NCBI GenBank assembly: GCA_017500625.1
Contig: JAFVYX010000221.1
Span: 1-15,483 of the forward strand
DNA: 15,483 nt
Reading direction: 5' to 3'
From: Clostridia bacterium
Lineage (GTDB): Bacteria; Bacillota_A; Clostridia; Oscillospirales; CAG-272
Part shown: positions 1 through 6,810 of the stretch, piece after piece
Position numbering within the stretch: the first letter of the stretch is position 1
How the letters are laid out: every line of letters starts with the position of its first letter
The notes under the pieces: generated by a model
Database searches by the model: none
Told to the model about the DNA's origin: nothing
The model's input: the letters and a program-made list of their open reading frames with translations, nothing else
Position numbers and translations under genes: made by a program

Positions 1-414
1 AGACCGCTTTACGATCTTGGCGCCTTTTTCGTGGGGATTCAGAAGATCGGCGGCAACGTCAATTCCTTCTTCTATCGGGTGGACGCCGACAAATGCACAC
101 TTTGCGGAAAATGCGTCCGTGAGTGTCCGCATGAGAACATCACGCTGAGGGACGGGCGCATCAAGTTCTCTCACCATTGCGATATGTGTATGCGCTGCTC
201 CTTTTTTTGCCCAAGGGACGCCATTCACATCGGCTTTCTCGAGGGGTGGCGTGTGAACGGCGCCTACGATCTGGACGCGCTCTCAGCCATGGGGCCGCCG
301 AGCGTGCCGTACATCACGGAAGGAAGCGAGGGCTTTTATCGGTGCTTTATCAAGCACTTTGCAAAGATCGACAGTCAATATGAAGAAATAGAAAAGGAAA
401 AGGCGCATCGCTGA
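1..414 (+). CDS. Ferredoxin-type protein, EFR1-like C-terminal part (5' truncated by window edge)
   Basis: The reading frame is open from base 1, so the true start lies upstream; the GTG at 31 is only an internal codon. The visible 137 codons hold two four-cysteine [4Fe-4S] motifs, CTLCGKCVRECP (from base 94) and CDMCMRCSFFCP (from about base 178), followed by a tail containing GWRVNGAYDLDAL. This tail and motif spacing resemble the C-terminal half of EFR1-type flavodoxin-ferredoxin fusion proteins, whose N-terminal flavodoxin domain would lie outside the window. The likely role is cytoplasmic electron transfer; the partner is unknown. The stop codon TGA sits in the loop of the terminator hairpin. 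The ferredoxin fold is certain; the EFR1 assignment is inference from the tail and cannot be confirmed without the N-terminus. Confidence 0.75.
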   Translation, partial: RPLYDLGAFFVGIQKIGGNVNSFFYRVDADKCTLCGKCVRECPHENITLRDGRIKFSHHCDMCMRCSFFCPRDAIHIGFLEGWRVNGAYDLDALSAMGPPSVPYITEGSEGFYRCFIKHFAKIDSQYEEIEKEKAHR

Positions 415-433
415 GGCGATGCGCCTTTTCCTT
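396..433. terminator. Bidirectional hairpin terminator between convergent genes
   Basis: A perfect 16-bp inverted repeat (396-411 paired with 416-431) has a TGAG loop that contains the stop codon of the upstream ferredoxin gene. The right arm ends in CCTTTTCCTT and the left flank is A-rich (GAAATAGAAAAGGAAAA), so each strand carries a T-rich 3' side. It therefore probably serves both the rightward ferredoxin gene and the leftward lysA transcript. Confidence 0.8.
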
Positions 434-442
434 ATGCGTTCC

Positions 443-572
443 GGCGTACAAGGGTAGCCAAAATCCGAAGGCGAGGCGCACGGATTTTGAGGAGAAATTC
501 GGGATCGCGACCCGAAGGCGTACAAGCGTACGTCGAGAGGGAGCGAGCCGGGATTTATGCAAAAATCCGAAG
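443..572. repeat. Intergenic block of short direct and inverted repeats
   Basis: GGCGTACAAG occurs at 443-452 and 517-526, AAAATCCGAAG at 460-470 and 562-572, and CCGAAGGCG at 465-473 and 512-520. Two small dyads lie inside: AAAATCCG/CGGATTTT (460-467 and 481-488) and TTCGGG/CCCGAA (498-503 and 511-516). The block fills the gap between the ferredoxin terminator and the end of lysA and has no convincing reading frame. It looks like a short non-coding repeat element of REP or MITE-remnant type. Whether it recurs in the genome cannot be seen from one window. Confidence 0.5.
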
Positions 573-575
573 ACC

Positions 576-1871
576 TCAGAGCTCGTTGCGGAGGAGATCC
601 TCATAGCTCTCGCGGCGGACGATCAGGCGGTCACTCCCCTCCGAAAGAAGCACCATCGGAGGACGGGGAATGCGGTTGTAGTTGGAGGCCATGGAGTAAT
701 TGTAGGCGCCCGTGGTGAGGACGGCAACGAGGTCGCCGCGAACAAGGCGCGGCAGAACGACGCCCTCCTGAATGAGATCGCCGCTCTCACAGCAACGCCC
801 CGCGATGCTGCAAACGAAATCGCGCACGTCGCTCATACGGTCGGCGGGAAGCACGGTGTAGGGCGACTCGTAGAGCGCGTAGCGGGGGTTATCGGGCATA
901 CCGCCGTCAACGGCGACGTAGTTCTTGAAGCCCGGGATCTCCTTGACACTACCGACCGTATAGACCGTCATACCCGCGTCGGCCACGATGCTGCGACCGG
1001 GCTCCATACGGATCGCGGGGAGGGGGAACGAGAGGTCACGGCAGGTCTTGGCCACGGCGTTGCCGATCTCGGCAATGCAGGCGGCGTAATCGACCGTGGG
1101 GTGAGTGGCAAGATAACGGACGCCGAGCCCTCCGCCGAGATTGATCTCGGTGGCGGTATAGCCGAGGGTATCGCGCATTTCGGCCGCAAACGCGAACATA
1201 ATGCGGACGGCGTCGAGAAAGGGCGCGGTCTCAAAGATCTGGGAGCCGATGTGGCAATGGAAGCCGGAGAGTGCGACGTTCGGCAGGGTGAGGGCGGTAC
1301 GGCAGAGGGCCTCGGCGGCACCGGTCTCAATGGCGGCGCCGAACTTGGAGTCGATGCTCCCCGTTGAGATCGCGCGGTGGGTGTGAGGGTCGATGCCCGG
1401 GGCGAGGCGGAGCAGGACGCGCTGGGTGATGCCACGCTCGGCCGCGAGGCGCGAGATGGCCTCCAGCTCCTCACGGGAGTCACAGACGAAGGTACCGACG
1501 CCCGCCTCCATCGCCATAGCGACGTCGGCATCGGTCTTGCAGTTGCCATGGAAATAGGCGCGCTCCATCGGAAAGCCCGCGCTTTTTGCGGTGTAGATCT
1601 CGCCCGCCGAGACGACGTCGATCCCCATGCCCTCCTCGCGCATAATGCGGTAGAGGTCGCGCACGCAGAGCGCCTTGCCCGCATACAGGGGGAGCGCCGA
1701 AGGGCCGAAGGCGGCCGCCATGGCGGTCTTGTAGGTGCGGCAACGCTCGCGGATCCTCCCCTCGTCAAGAAGATACAGGGGGGTGCCGTAGCGCGCGGCA
1801 AGCGTGGTAACGTCAACGCCGGCGAAACAAAGATGTGAGGTTTCGTTTACACTAATGTTGCTTGAAATCAT
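576..1871 (-). CDS. lysA: Diaminopimelate decarboxylase LysA
   Basis: This PLP enzyme catalyses the last step of lysine synthesis, decarboxylating meso-diaminopimelate to L-lysine in the cytoplasm. The 431-residue protein has the usual family length. Visible landmarks are YAGKAL with the PLP-binding lysine K66, HGNCKT (108-113), FHCHIGSQ (204-211), the phosphate-binding GGGLG (246-250), EPGR (290-293), VDGGMPDNPRYALY (321-334), the active-site CESGD (361-365) and GAYNYSMASNYNR near the C-terminus. The start is the ATG read leftward from 1871, with AGGA seven bases upstream, and lies 24 bp after the dapB stop. It is the third gene of the riboswitch-controlled dapA-dapB-lysA operon, so lysine should repress it. 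Transcription runs toward the shared terminator at 396-431. Confidence 0.97.
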   Translation of the reverse strand: MISSNISVNETSHLCFAGVDVTTLAARYGTPLYLLDEGRIRERCRTYKTAMAAAFGPSALPLYAGKALCVRDLYRIMREEGMGIDVVSAGEIYTAKSAGFPMERAYFHGNCKTDADVAMAMEAGVGTFVCDSREELEAISRLAAERGITQRVLLRLAPGIDPHTHRAISTGSIDSKFGAAIETGAAEALCRTALTLPNVALSGFHCHIGSQIFETAPFLDAVRIMFAFAAEMRDTLGYTATEINLGGGLGVRYLATHPTVDYAACIAEIGNAVAKTCRDLSFPLPAIRMEPGRSIVADAGMTVYTVGSVKEIPGFKNYVAVDGGMPDNPRYALYESPYTVLPADRMSDVRDFVCSIAGRCCESGDLIQEGVVLPRLVRGDLVAVLTTGAYNYSMASNYNRIPRPPMVLLSEGSDRLIVRRESYEDLLRNEL

Positions 1872-1895
1872 AGACGTATCCTGTTTTTTCGGTTT

Positions 1896-2636
1896 TCAGA
1901 GGAGATCGCGGACGTTGTAGTGGCCCGCCTCCTTGCCGACAAGGTACTCGGCGGCGCGGAGGGCCCCCTCGGCAAAGAGGACACGACTGTGCGCCTCATG
2001 ACCGAGGACAAGAGTCTCAGAGCCCGTGTTGATATGCACCTCGTGGCGGCCGACAACGTTGCCAAGACGGAGCGAATGGATCCCGATCTCGCCCGGCTTT
2101 CTCGGGGCGTGGCCACTGCGACCGACCAGAAGCTCGCCGTCCTCGCGCACCTCGCGGATCCCCTCGGCCAGCATCAGTGCCGTGCCCGAGGGCGCGTCCA
2201 GCTTTTTGTTGTGATGGACCTCGACGATCTCCACATCGGCCTCCGGGAAGATCGCGGCGGCCTGGCGGGCAAGAGAAACGAGCAGAGCGATGCCGATCGA
2301 CATATTGCCCGAGAAGAAGACGGGCAGCGTCTTAGCGGCCGCGAGAATGGCGGCGCGCTCCTCCTCGGTCTGGCCCGTGGTGGCGATGACGAGGGGCAGC
2401 CGGCGCGCCTTGGCGAAATCAAGGATCTCGGCGGTGGCAGCGTGGTGAGAGAAATCGATCAGGACGTCGGCCTCCTCGGTGACGTCGCCCAGGGTGGTAT
2501 AGGTGGGGACGCCCTCGATCGCCGTGCCGCTGATATCCACGGCGGCGGCAACGGTAAAGCGCCCCTCGGTAGCGGCGATGGCAGAGAGCAGTTCACGCCC
2601 CATACGCCCTGCGGCACCGGTAACGATCAGCTTCAT
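1896..2636 (-). CDS. dapB: 4-hydroxy-tetrahydrodipicolinate reductase DapB
   Basis: DapB reduces the product of DapA to tetrahydrodipicolinate with NAD(P)H, the second dedicated step of the diaminopimelate route. The 246-residue length is typical. The N-terminal Rossmann motif GAAGRMG (7-13) binds the cofactor; DVLIDFSHH (57-65), ATTGQTEEE (85-93), FFSGNMSIG (107-115) and the catalytic block EVHHNKKLDAPSGTA (139-153) follow, with GRHEVHI near 196-202. The start ATG (leftward from 2636) has GAGGTGAT close upstream. The dapA stop lies 9 bp before it, so translation is probably coupled. Nothing in the sequence looks damaged. Confidence 0.97.
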   Translation of the reverse strand: MKLIVTGAAGRMGRELLSAIAATEGRFTVAAAVDISGTAIEGVPTYTTLGDVTEEADVLIDFSHHAATAEILDFAKARRLPLVIATTGQTEEERAAILAAAKTLPVFFSGNMSIGIALLVSLARQAAAIFPEADVEIVEVHHNKKLDAPSGTALMLAEGIREVREDGELLVGRSGHAPRKPGEIGIHSLRLGNVVGRHEVHINTGSETLVLGHEAHSRVLFAEGALRAAEYLVGKEAGHYNVRDLL

Positions 2637-2645
2637 AGGATCACC

Positions 2646-3536
2646 TCAGCCGATGAGCCCCTCGCGGCGCATCAGGGCATAGAGCGTCTCGCGGTGGGCG
2701 TCCTCAAGGGGCGTCAGGGGCAGGCGGAGGAATTCCTCGCAGAAGCCCATGGCGGCCATGGCGGCCTTGACGGGGATCGGGTTGCACTCCGAGAAGAGGG
2801 CGTTGACGAGGGGGAGGTAATGCGCCTGCTTCTTCATGCTGCCGGCCACGTCACCGTTGAAGAAATCGCGGCAGAGGGCCGAGGTCTCACCGGGAAGGAG
2901 ATTCGAGAGCACCGAGATGACGCCGCGGCCACCGCAGGCGAGGATCGGCACGATCTGGTCATCGTTACCCGAGTAGAGGTCAAGCTTATCACCGACAAGG
3001 GACACGGTCTCAACGATCTTTGAGATGTTGCCGTTTGCCTCCTTGATCGCGGCGATGTTCGGGTGGTCGGCCAGGGCGGCGTAGGTGGTGGGCTCGATGT
3101 TGACGCCCGTACGCGAGGGGACGTTGTAGAGGATCATCGGAAGGTGGCAGGCATCGGCGATGGTCTCGTACATCTTAATAAGGCCCTTTTGGGTGGCCTT
3201 GTTGTAGTAAGGGGTAACGACGAGGTGGGCATCGGCGCCGACGGCCTCGGAGAATTTGGCGAGGTCTACGGCGTAGGCCGTATCGTTCGAGCCCGTGCCC
3301 GCGATAACGGGAACGCGGTGATTGACACGCTGGACGGCAAAGCGAATGGCCTCACGGTGCTCCTCGTCCGTGAGGGTGGAGGACTCACCCGTGGTGCCGC
3401 AGACGACGAGGGCGTCGATCCCTCCCTCGATCTGCCAATCGATGAGGCGCCCGAAGGCGGCGTAATCGATTCCCTCCTCGGTCAGGGGGGTGACGAGGGC
3501 GGTCGCGGCCCCCTCGAAGATCGTTTGCTTTTTCAT
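2646..3536 (-). CDS. dapA: 4-hydroxy-tetrahydrodipicolinate synthase DapA
   Basis: DapA condenses pyruvate with aspartate semialdehyde, the first committed step to diaminopimelate and lysine. The protein is 296 residues, a normal length for this TIM-barrel aldolase. Visible catalytic features are CGTTGESSTL (46-55), YNVPSRTG (137-144, holding the active-site Tyr137 and substrate-binding Arg142), and IKEANGN with the Schiff-base lysine K165. The start ATG is read leftward from 3536, with an AAGGGA ribosome binding site about eight bases upstream. It is the first gene after the lysine riboswitch and its terminator, which fits control of the pathway at its entry by its end product. aspC/asd and the mid-pathway dap genes are not in the window. 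Confidence 0.97.
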   Translation of the reverse strand: MKKQTIFEGAATALVTPLTEEGIDYAAFGRLIDWQIEGGIDALVVCGTTGESSTLTDEEHREAIRFAVQRVNHRVPVIAGTGSNDTAYAVDLAKFSEAVGADAHLVVTPYYNKATQKGLIKMYETIADACHLPMILYNVPSRTGVNIEPTTYAALADHPNIAAIKEANGNISKIVETVSLVGDKLDLYSGNDDQIVPILACGGRGVISVLSNLLPGETSALCRDFFNGDVAGSMKKQAHYLPLVNALFSECNPIPVKAAMAAMGFCEEFLRLPLTPLEDAHRETLYALMRREGLIG

Positions 3537-3573
3537 TGGATTTCCCTTTCTTTATAGCACAGTTTTTATTAAC

Positions 3574-3626
3574 AAAAAAATAAGCCAACCCTTGCGGATC
3601 GGCCACCGAGAGGCGCACAAAAGGGC
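3574..3626 (-). terminator. Riboswitch-controlled terminator in front of dapA
   Basis: Reading leftward after the riboswitch core, CCCTT pairs with AAGGG and GCG with CGC across a bulge, and TCGG pairs with CCGA around a three-base loop. TTGGCTTA and then seven consecutive T residues follow (plus-strand A run 3574-3580). The stem is imperfect but has the right position and U-tract to be the off-state expression platform. This is an inference from hand pairing; the competing antiterminator was not worked out. Confidence 0.6.
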
Positions 3627-3629
3627 ACC

Positions 3630-3797
3630 CCGAAAGCAACGATAGCACTCCGCATACGCGACAGTAAACAGGATCTTATTCCCTTTACCAGAAAGACCTT
3701 TCGCCTCAGCCCTCTTCGGCGCAATCCCCTTTCCCGACACCTCCCTGCGAGGGAGACTCCTGCGGCGGTACTCTTGTCATGCGCGCCTCTATCAATT
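3630..3797 (-). promoter_or_regulatory. Lysine riboswitch (L-box) leader of the dapA-dapB-lysA operon
   Basis: On the minus strand the leader shows the conserved L-box blocks in order: GATAGAGG (3786-3793), AAGAGTA (3769-3775), a small hairpin CTCCC/GGGAG (3741-3755), GGGAAAGGGG then GCCGAAG (3714-3720), GGCGAAAGG (3697-3705), CTGGTAA (about 3685-3691), ACTGTC (about 3660-3665) and GGAGTGCTATC (3641-3651). The terminal GATAG and CTATC pair to close stem P1. The known class binds lysine and promotes termination, which fits the terminator just downstream and the lysine genes it precedes. The family call rests on recalled consensus blocks, not on a covariance search. Confidence 0.9.
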
Positions 3798-3803
3798 GCT
3801 TCT

Positions 3804-3832
3804 ATTATACCCCTCGCTTCACGCTTTGTCAA
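3804..3832 (-). promoter_or_regulatory. Consensus sigma-A promoter of the lysine operon
   Basis: On the minus strand TTGACA (3827-3832) and TATAAT (3804-3809) are both perfect and separated by 17 bp. The predicted start near 3797 falls at the first base of the riboswitch, so no sequence is left over between promoter and aptamer. Confidence 0.92.
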
Positions 3833-3889
3833 TAGGGGTCGACGCTTTTTTTAATATTATTTCGCATTCGCCCCACGCCCCTCTCTCTA

Positions 3890-3917
3890 CATATTTTTTT
3901 CCTGCCGTGCATAGAAT
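3890..3917 (+). promoter_or_regulatory. Sigma-E-like sporulation promoter
   Basis: CATATT (3890-3895) and CATAGAAT (3910-3917) are separated by 14 bp. This is close to the mother-cell sigma-E pattern as I recall it (about ATATT, 14-15 bp, CATACAnT) and differs by one base in the -10 element. No good sigma-A promoter was seen in this gap on the plus strand. A dyad CCGTGC/GCACGG (3905-3910 and 3922-3927) straddles the -10 region and could be an operator. The call is supported by the SpoIVFB-like gene it would drive, but such short motifs can occur by chance. Confidence 0.5.
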
Positions 3918-3942
3918 GGTAGCACGGAAAGGAGGTGCTCCT

Positions 3943-4146
3943 ATGCCCTTTGAAAAAAGATTCACTCCCCCTGCGACGGGGCGAGGACTTCTGGCCACCT
4001 TAGCCACGGCGCTCCTTGTTGCCCTCTCGCTGACGCTCGGCGGCGTGGCCGTGCATACCGCTCCGACCGAGGAGGAGGAGCCGTCGCTCATCGAGGCCTT
4101 TCTGGAGAACGAGGCGGTCCTTGCCTTTCTCGCGCTTGATGAATAA
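3943..4146 (+). CDS. Small single-pass membrane protein upstream of an M50 protease
   Basis: The 67-residue protein starts at the ATG at 3943, chosen because AGGAGG (3930-3935) stands seven bases before it; a longer in-frame ORF from 3796 has no such site and would start upstream of the proposed promoter. Residues 1-14 are basic and hydrophilic, 15-38 form one hydrophobic helix, and the tail is acidic (TEEEEPSLIEAFLENEAVL). The positive-inside rule would put the N-terminus in the cytoplasm and the acidic tail outside. I do not recognise the family. Its stop overlaps the protease start in ATGAATAA, so the two are probably translated together. By position it resembles SpoIVFA, the membrane partner that holds SpoIVFB, but it is much shorter and lacks a peptidase-like domain, so this is only a positional analogy. 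Confidence 0.7.
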   Translation: MPFEKRFTPPATGRGLLATLATALLVALSLTLGGVAVHTAPTEEEEPSLIEAFLENEAVLAFLALDE

Positions 4147-4714
4147 GCTCCTCGCTCTTCTGCCCGCGCTGGCCTGGGGGCTCCCGCTCCTTTGGCTTTT
4201 GCCACCGACCGAGGTCATGATGCTCGCCTCCGCCGTGCTTTTGCACGAGGGCGGGCATCTTTTTGGCTTTTGCCTTCTTGGGGAGCCGATGCCGCAGCCG
4301 CTGGCGGTGCTGGCGGGGCTGACGTTGACGCCGCGCGTGCCGCTCTCCTATCGCCGTGAGCTCCTCATTGCGCTTTTGGGGCCGCTGGCCAATCTGGCCG
4401 TGGCGATCCCCTTGCTGACAGCGGGGGGCGCGACGTCCCCCACGGCGATGCTGGGCGCGGTGCATCTTTTTACAGCGCTATCGAATCTTTTGCCCCTACC
4501 GGGCACCGACGGCGACCGCGCCCTTTTCGATCTTCTCGCGCTTTCGCTCCCTCTCGGAGCCGCCGAGGGAGTGCGGCACGGAGTTCGCCTTTTTGCCTTT
4601 CTTTTCCTTTTGTTCCTTGGCCTCTGGCTCCTGCTTTCGCCCGGGGGTGGGGCGGCGATCCTTTTGCTTTCCATGCTGATCCTGCGGGCCATACCGCCGA
4701 GGGGCGCGGCGTAA
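4139..4714 (+). CDS. Site-2 intramembrane metalloprotease (M50), SpoIVFB-like
   Basis: The 191-residue, strongly hydrophobic protein has the signatures of M50 zinc proteases that cut membrane proteins within the bilayer. HEGGH (36-40) gives the two histidine ligands and the glutamate. GPLAN (81-85) follows in a later helix, and NLLPLPGTDGDR (116-127) supplies the third zinc ligand, probably Asp124, in the place of the usual LDGGR. The ATG at 4139 is preferred over the in-frame ATG at 4121 because it overlaps the upstream stop (ATGAATAA). About five to six hydrophobic segments are visible. No CBS or PDZ domain is present, so it is shorter than B. subtilis SpoIVFB. With the sigma-E-like promoter it may process a sporulation sigma factor such as pro-sigma-K, but the substrate is inference. 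Confidence 0.85.
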   Translation: MNKLLALLPALAWGLPLLWLLPPTEVMMLASAVLLHEGGHLFGFCLLGEPMPQPLAVLAGLTLTPRVPLSYRRELLIALLGPLANLAVAIPLLTAGGATSPTAMLGAVHLFTALSNLLPLPGTDGDRALFDLLALSLPLGAAEGVRHGVRLFAFLFLLFLGLWLLLSPGGGAAILLLSMLILRAIPPRGAA

Positions 4715-4782
4715 GCGGAGAGCAGAAATGACTTCCAATTTATAGATATAGAAAACTTTTGCAACTTTTTTCGCAAAAATCA

Positions 4783-4811
4783 TTGCTTTTTGTCGGTCTA
4801 TTTGCTATAAT
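4783..4811 (+). promoter_or_regulatory. Extended -10 promoter of potABCD
   Basis: A perfect TATAAT (4806-4811) is preceded by TGC, giving an extended -10 element. A weak -35 (TTGCTT, 4783-4788) lies 17 bp upstream. The leader of about 55 bases carries only a tiny CCCC/GGGG hairpin (4824-4834). The whole gap 4715-4874 shows no coding signal and no convincing terminator for the protease gene; a weak TTTTGC/GCAAAA dyad (4757-4778) is all there is. Confidence 0.75.
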
Positions 4812-4874
4812 TCAGTTTGATGTCCCCCTTGGGGAATTTTCGTTCACTTGAAAGGAGTACCCGACGGAAAAGAA

Positions 4875-5990
4875 ATGAAAAAAATCATTGAGTTAAGAGG
4901 AATTACCAAGGAGTTCGACGGGGAGCGCGTGCTCAACTCGATCGACCTCTATATCAGGGACAATGAGTTTGTCACTCTGCTCGGTCCCTCGGGCTGTGGT
5001 AAGACCACGACCCTGCGTATCATTGGCGGGTTCGTCACCCCCGATGAAGGTGAGGTTTACTTTGACGGCGAGAGGATCAATGACATTCCTCCCTATAAGC
5101 GTCAGGTAAACACCGTATTCCAGAAATACGCCTTGTTCCCTCATCTTAATGTGTACGAGAATATCGCCTTCGCCCTGCGCCTTAAGAAGGTGCCCGAGGC
5201 AGAGATCTCCGAGCGTGTCAAGGAGATGCTTGACCTTGTGGCCCTGCGCGGCTTTGAAAAGCGGAACGTCACGCTCCTTTCGGGCGGACAGCAGCAGCGC
5301 GTGGCCATTGCCCGCGCCCTCATCAGCAAGCCCCGCGTGCTTCTTCTCGATGAGCCGCTCGGTGCGCTTGACCTGAAGCTCCGCAAGGATATGCAGAACG
5401 AGCTGAAGAAGATCCAGAAGCAGACGGGCATCGCCTTTATCTACGTCACCCACGACCAGGAGGAGGCGCTTTCGATGTCCGACACTGTGGTGGTCATGGC
5501 GGGCGGCGTCATTCAGCAGATCGGCACACCGACCGATATATACAACGAGCCGAAGAACGCCTTTGTGGCCGACTTTATTGGCGAGAGCAACATCATCGAC
5601 GGTGTGATGCGCGAGGACCGCAAGGTCTTCTTTGCGGGTCACCTCTTTGATTGTGTTGACGGCGGCTTTGAGAAGAACGAGCCCGTGGACGTGGTCGTCC
5701 GTCCCGAGGACGTGGACGTGGTGCCGACCGAGCGCGGCATGCTCCGCGGCACGGTCTCCTCCGTGACCTTCAAGGGCGTGCATTACGAGATCATCGTCGA
5801 TATCCACGGCTTCAAGTGGATGATCCAGTCCACCGATTTTGTCGACGTGGGCGCCGAAATCGGTCTTTACATTGAGCCCGACGCCATTCACATCATGAAA
5901 AAATCCGAGTTCTCCGGTATGTTCGGGGATTACAGCACGTTCAGCGACGAGATGGACGAGCTGTCAAACCCCGACACCGAGGAGGCATAA
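4875..5990 (+). CDS. potA: Spermidine/putrescine ABC transporter ATPase PotA
   Basis: PotA powers polyamine import through the PotBC channel. The 371-residue protein has an ABC domain followed by a C-terminal TOBE-type regulatory domain. Walker A GPSGCGKT is at 37-44, the Q-loop [10 protein letters not shown] at 81-90, the signature LSGGQ at 135-139, Walker B RVLLLDE at 154-160 and the H-loop histidine at 193. The ATG at 4875 is preferred over an in-frame TTG at 4848, since the AAAGGAG motif (4851-4857) lies after that TTG; its 17-base distance to the ATG is unusually long, so the start is not fully settled. It is the first gene of potABCD, and potB begins two bases after its stop. Confidence 0.95.
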   Translation: MKKIIELRGITKEFDGERVLNSIDLYIRDNEFVTLLGPSGCGKTTTLRIIGGFVTPDEGEVYFDGERINDIPPYKRQVNTVFQKYALFPHLNVYENIAFALRLKKVPEAEISERVKEMLDLVALRGFEKRNVTLLSGGQQQRVAIARALISKPRVLLLDEPLGALDLKLRKDMQNELKKIQKQTGIAFIYVTHDQEEALSMSDTVVVMAGGVIQQIGTPTDIYNEPKNAFVADFIGESNIIDGVMREDRKVFFAGHLFDCVDGGFEKNEPVDVVVRPEDVDVVPTERGMLRGTVSSVTFKGVHYEIIVDIHGFKWMIQSTDFVDVGAEIGLYIEPDAIHIMKKSEFSGMFGDYSTFSDEMDELSNPDTEEA

Positions 5991-5991
5991 G

Positions 5992-6810
5992 GTGACACGG
6001 GCCCGCACCCTGCGGCGTTCGATCGCCGCCGCCCCACACCTTGTGTGGAGCGTGCTCTTTATCGTTGCCCCTCTCCTTTTTGTCTTCTATTACGCCTTCA
6101 CCGACAAGGACGGCGCCTTTTCCTTCACAAACATCGCCGACCTCTTTACGGCCGACTACGTGACGATCTTTCTCCGCTCGCTTTCCTTTGCGGTGATCGC
6201 GACCTTTTTGTGCCTTCTCATCGGCTACCCCCTCGCGTGGTGCATCTCGCGCATGAAGAAGCACACGCAGGGCATTCTCATCATGCTGGTGATGCTCCCC
6301 CTGTGGATGAACCTTTTGATCCGCACCTACTGCTGGATGAACCTCCTTGAGACCAACGGCCTCATCAACACGCTCCTTGGCACCGAGTGGAAGCTGCTCG
6401 GCACGAGCGGCGCCGTGATCCTCGGTATGGTCTATAACTTTTTGCCCTACATGGTGCTTCCCATCTGCACGGTGATGCAGAAGCTCGACAACTCGCTCCT
6501 TGAGGCCGCGGCCGACCTTGGCTGCAACAGTCTTCTCTCGGTCATCAAGGTGGCGATGCCCCTCTCGCTCCCCGGTGTCATTTCGGGCGTGACGATGGTC
6601 TTTGTACCCTCGATCTCGACCTTCTACATCTCACAGAAGATGGGCGGCGGCAGCTTTGACCTTATCGGCGATACGATCGAGCGCCAGTTCATGGCCAACA
6701 CCAACTACAACATGGGCGCCGCGCTTTCCTTGGTGCTGATGGTGCTGGTGCTTCTCTCCATGGCGGTCATGAACCGCTTTGGCGACGAGGAAGGAGGGAT
6801 CGTGGTATGA
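5992..6810 (+). CDS. potB: Spermidine/putrescine ABC transporter permease PotB
   Basis: This 272-residue inner-membrane permease forms one half of the polyamine channel. It has about six hydrophobic helices, the first around residues 18-37. The EAA loop that docks on the ATPase reads EAAADLG, followed by the IKVAMPLSLPG segment. The start is a GTG directly after the potA stop, with GAGGAGG (5978-5984) about seven bases upstream overlapping the end of potA. The stop TGA is shared with the potC start in ATGA (6807-6810), so translational coupling is likely. Family-typical length and order make the call secure; the exact polyamine preferred is not visible. Confidence 0.94.
   Translation: MTRARTLRRSIAAAPHLVWSVLFIVAPLLFVFYYAFTDKDGAFSFTNIADLFTADYVTIFLRSLSFAVIATFLCLLIGYPLAWCISRMKKHTQGILIMLVMLPLWMNLLIRTYCWMNLLETNGLINTLLGTEWKLLGTSGAVILGMVYNFLPYMVLPICTVMQKLDNSLLEAAADLGCNSLLSVIKVAMPLSLPGVISGVTMVFVPSISTFYISQKMGGGSFDLIGDTIERQFMANTNYNMGAALSLVLMVLVLLSMAVMNRFGDEEGGIVV

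Noticed and set aside
1920..3023. Long plus-strand reading frame opposite dapB and dapA
   Set aside because: It is a GC-rich shadow of two clear enzymes with full motifs on the minus strand, and it crosses their gene boundary.
3796..3942. Longer N-terminus for the small membrane protein
   Set aside because: It would start upstream of the proposed promoter, near the opposing lysine promoter, and lacks a ribosome binding site, while AGGAGG sits seven bases before the ATG at 3943.
3943..4714. Toxin-antitoxin pair of small overlapping genes
   Set aside because: The second gene has HEGGH, GPLAN and the aspartate motif of M50 proteases, so the pair is better read as a protease with a membrane partner.
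4824..4840. CCCC/GGGG hairpin followed by AATTTT as a terminator before potA
   Set aside because: The stem is only four base pairs with a three-base loop, and it lies after the potA promoter.
4893..5891. Long minus-strand frame opposite potA
   Set aside because: Low-complexity shadow of an ABC ATPase with complete motifs.
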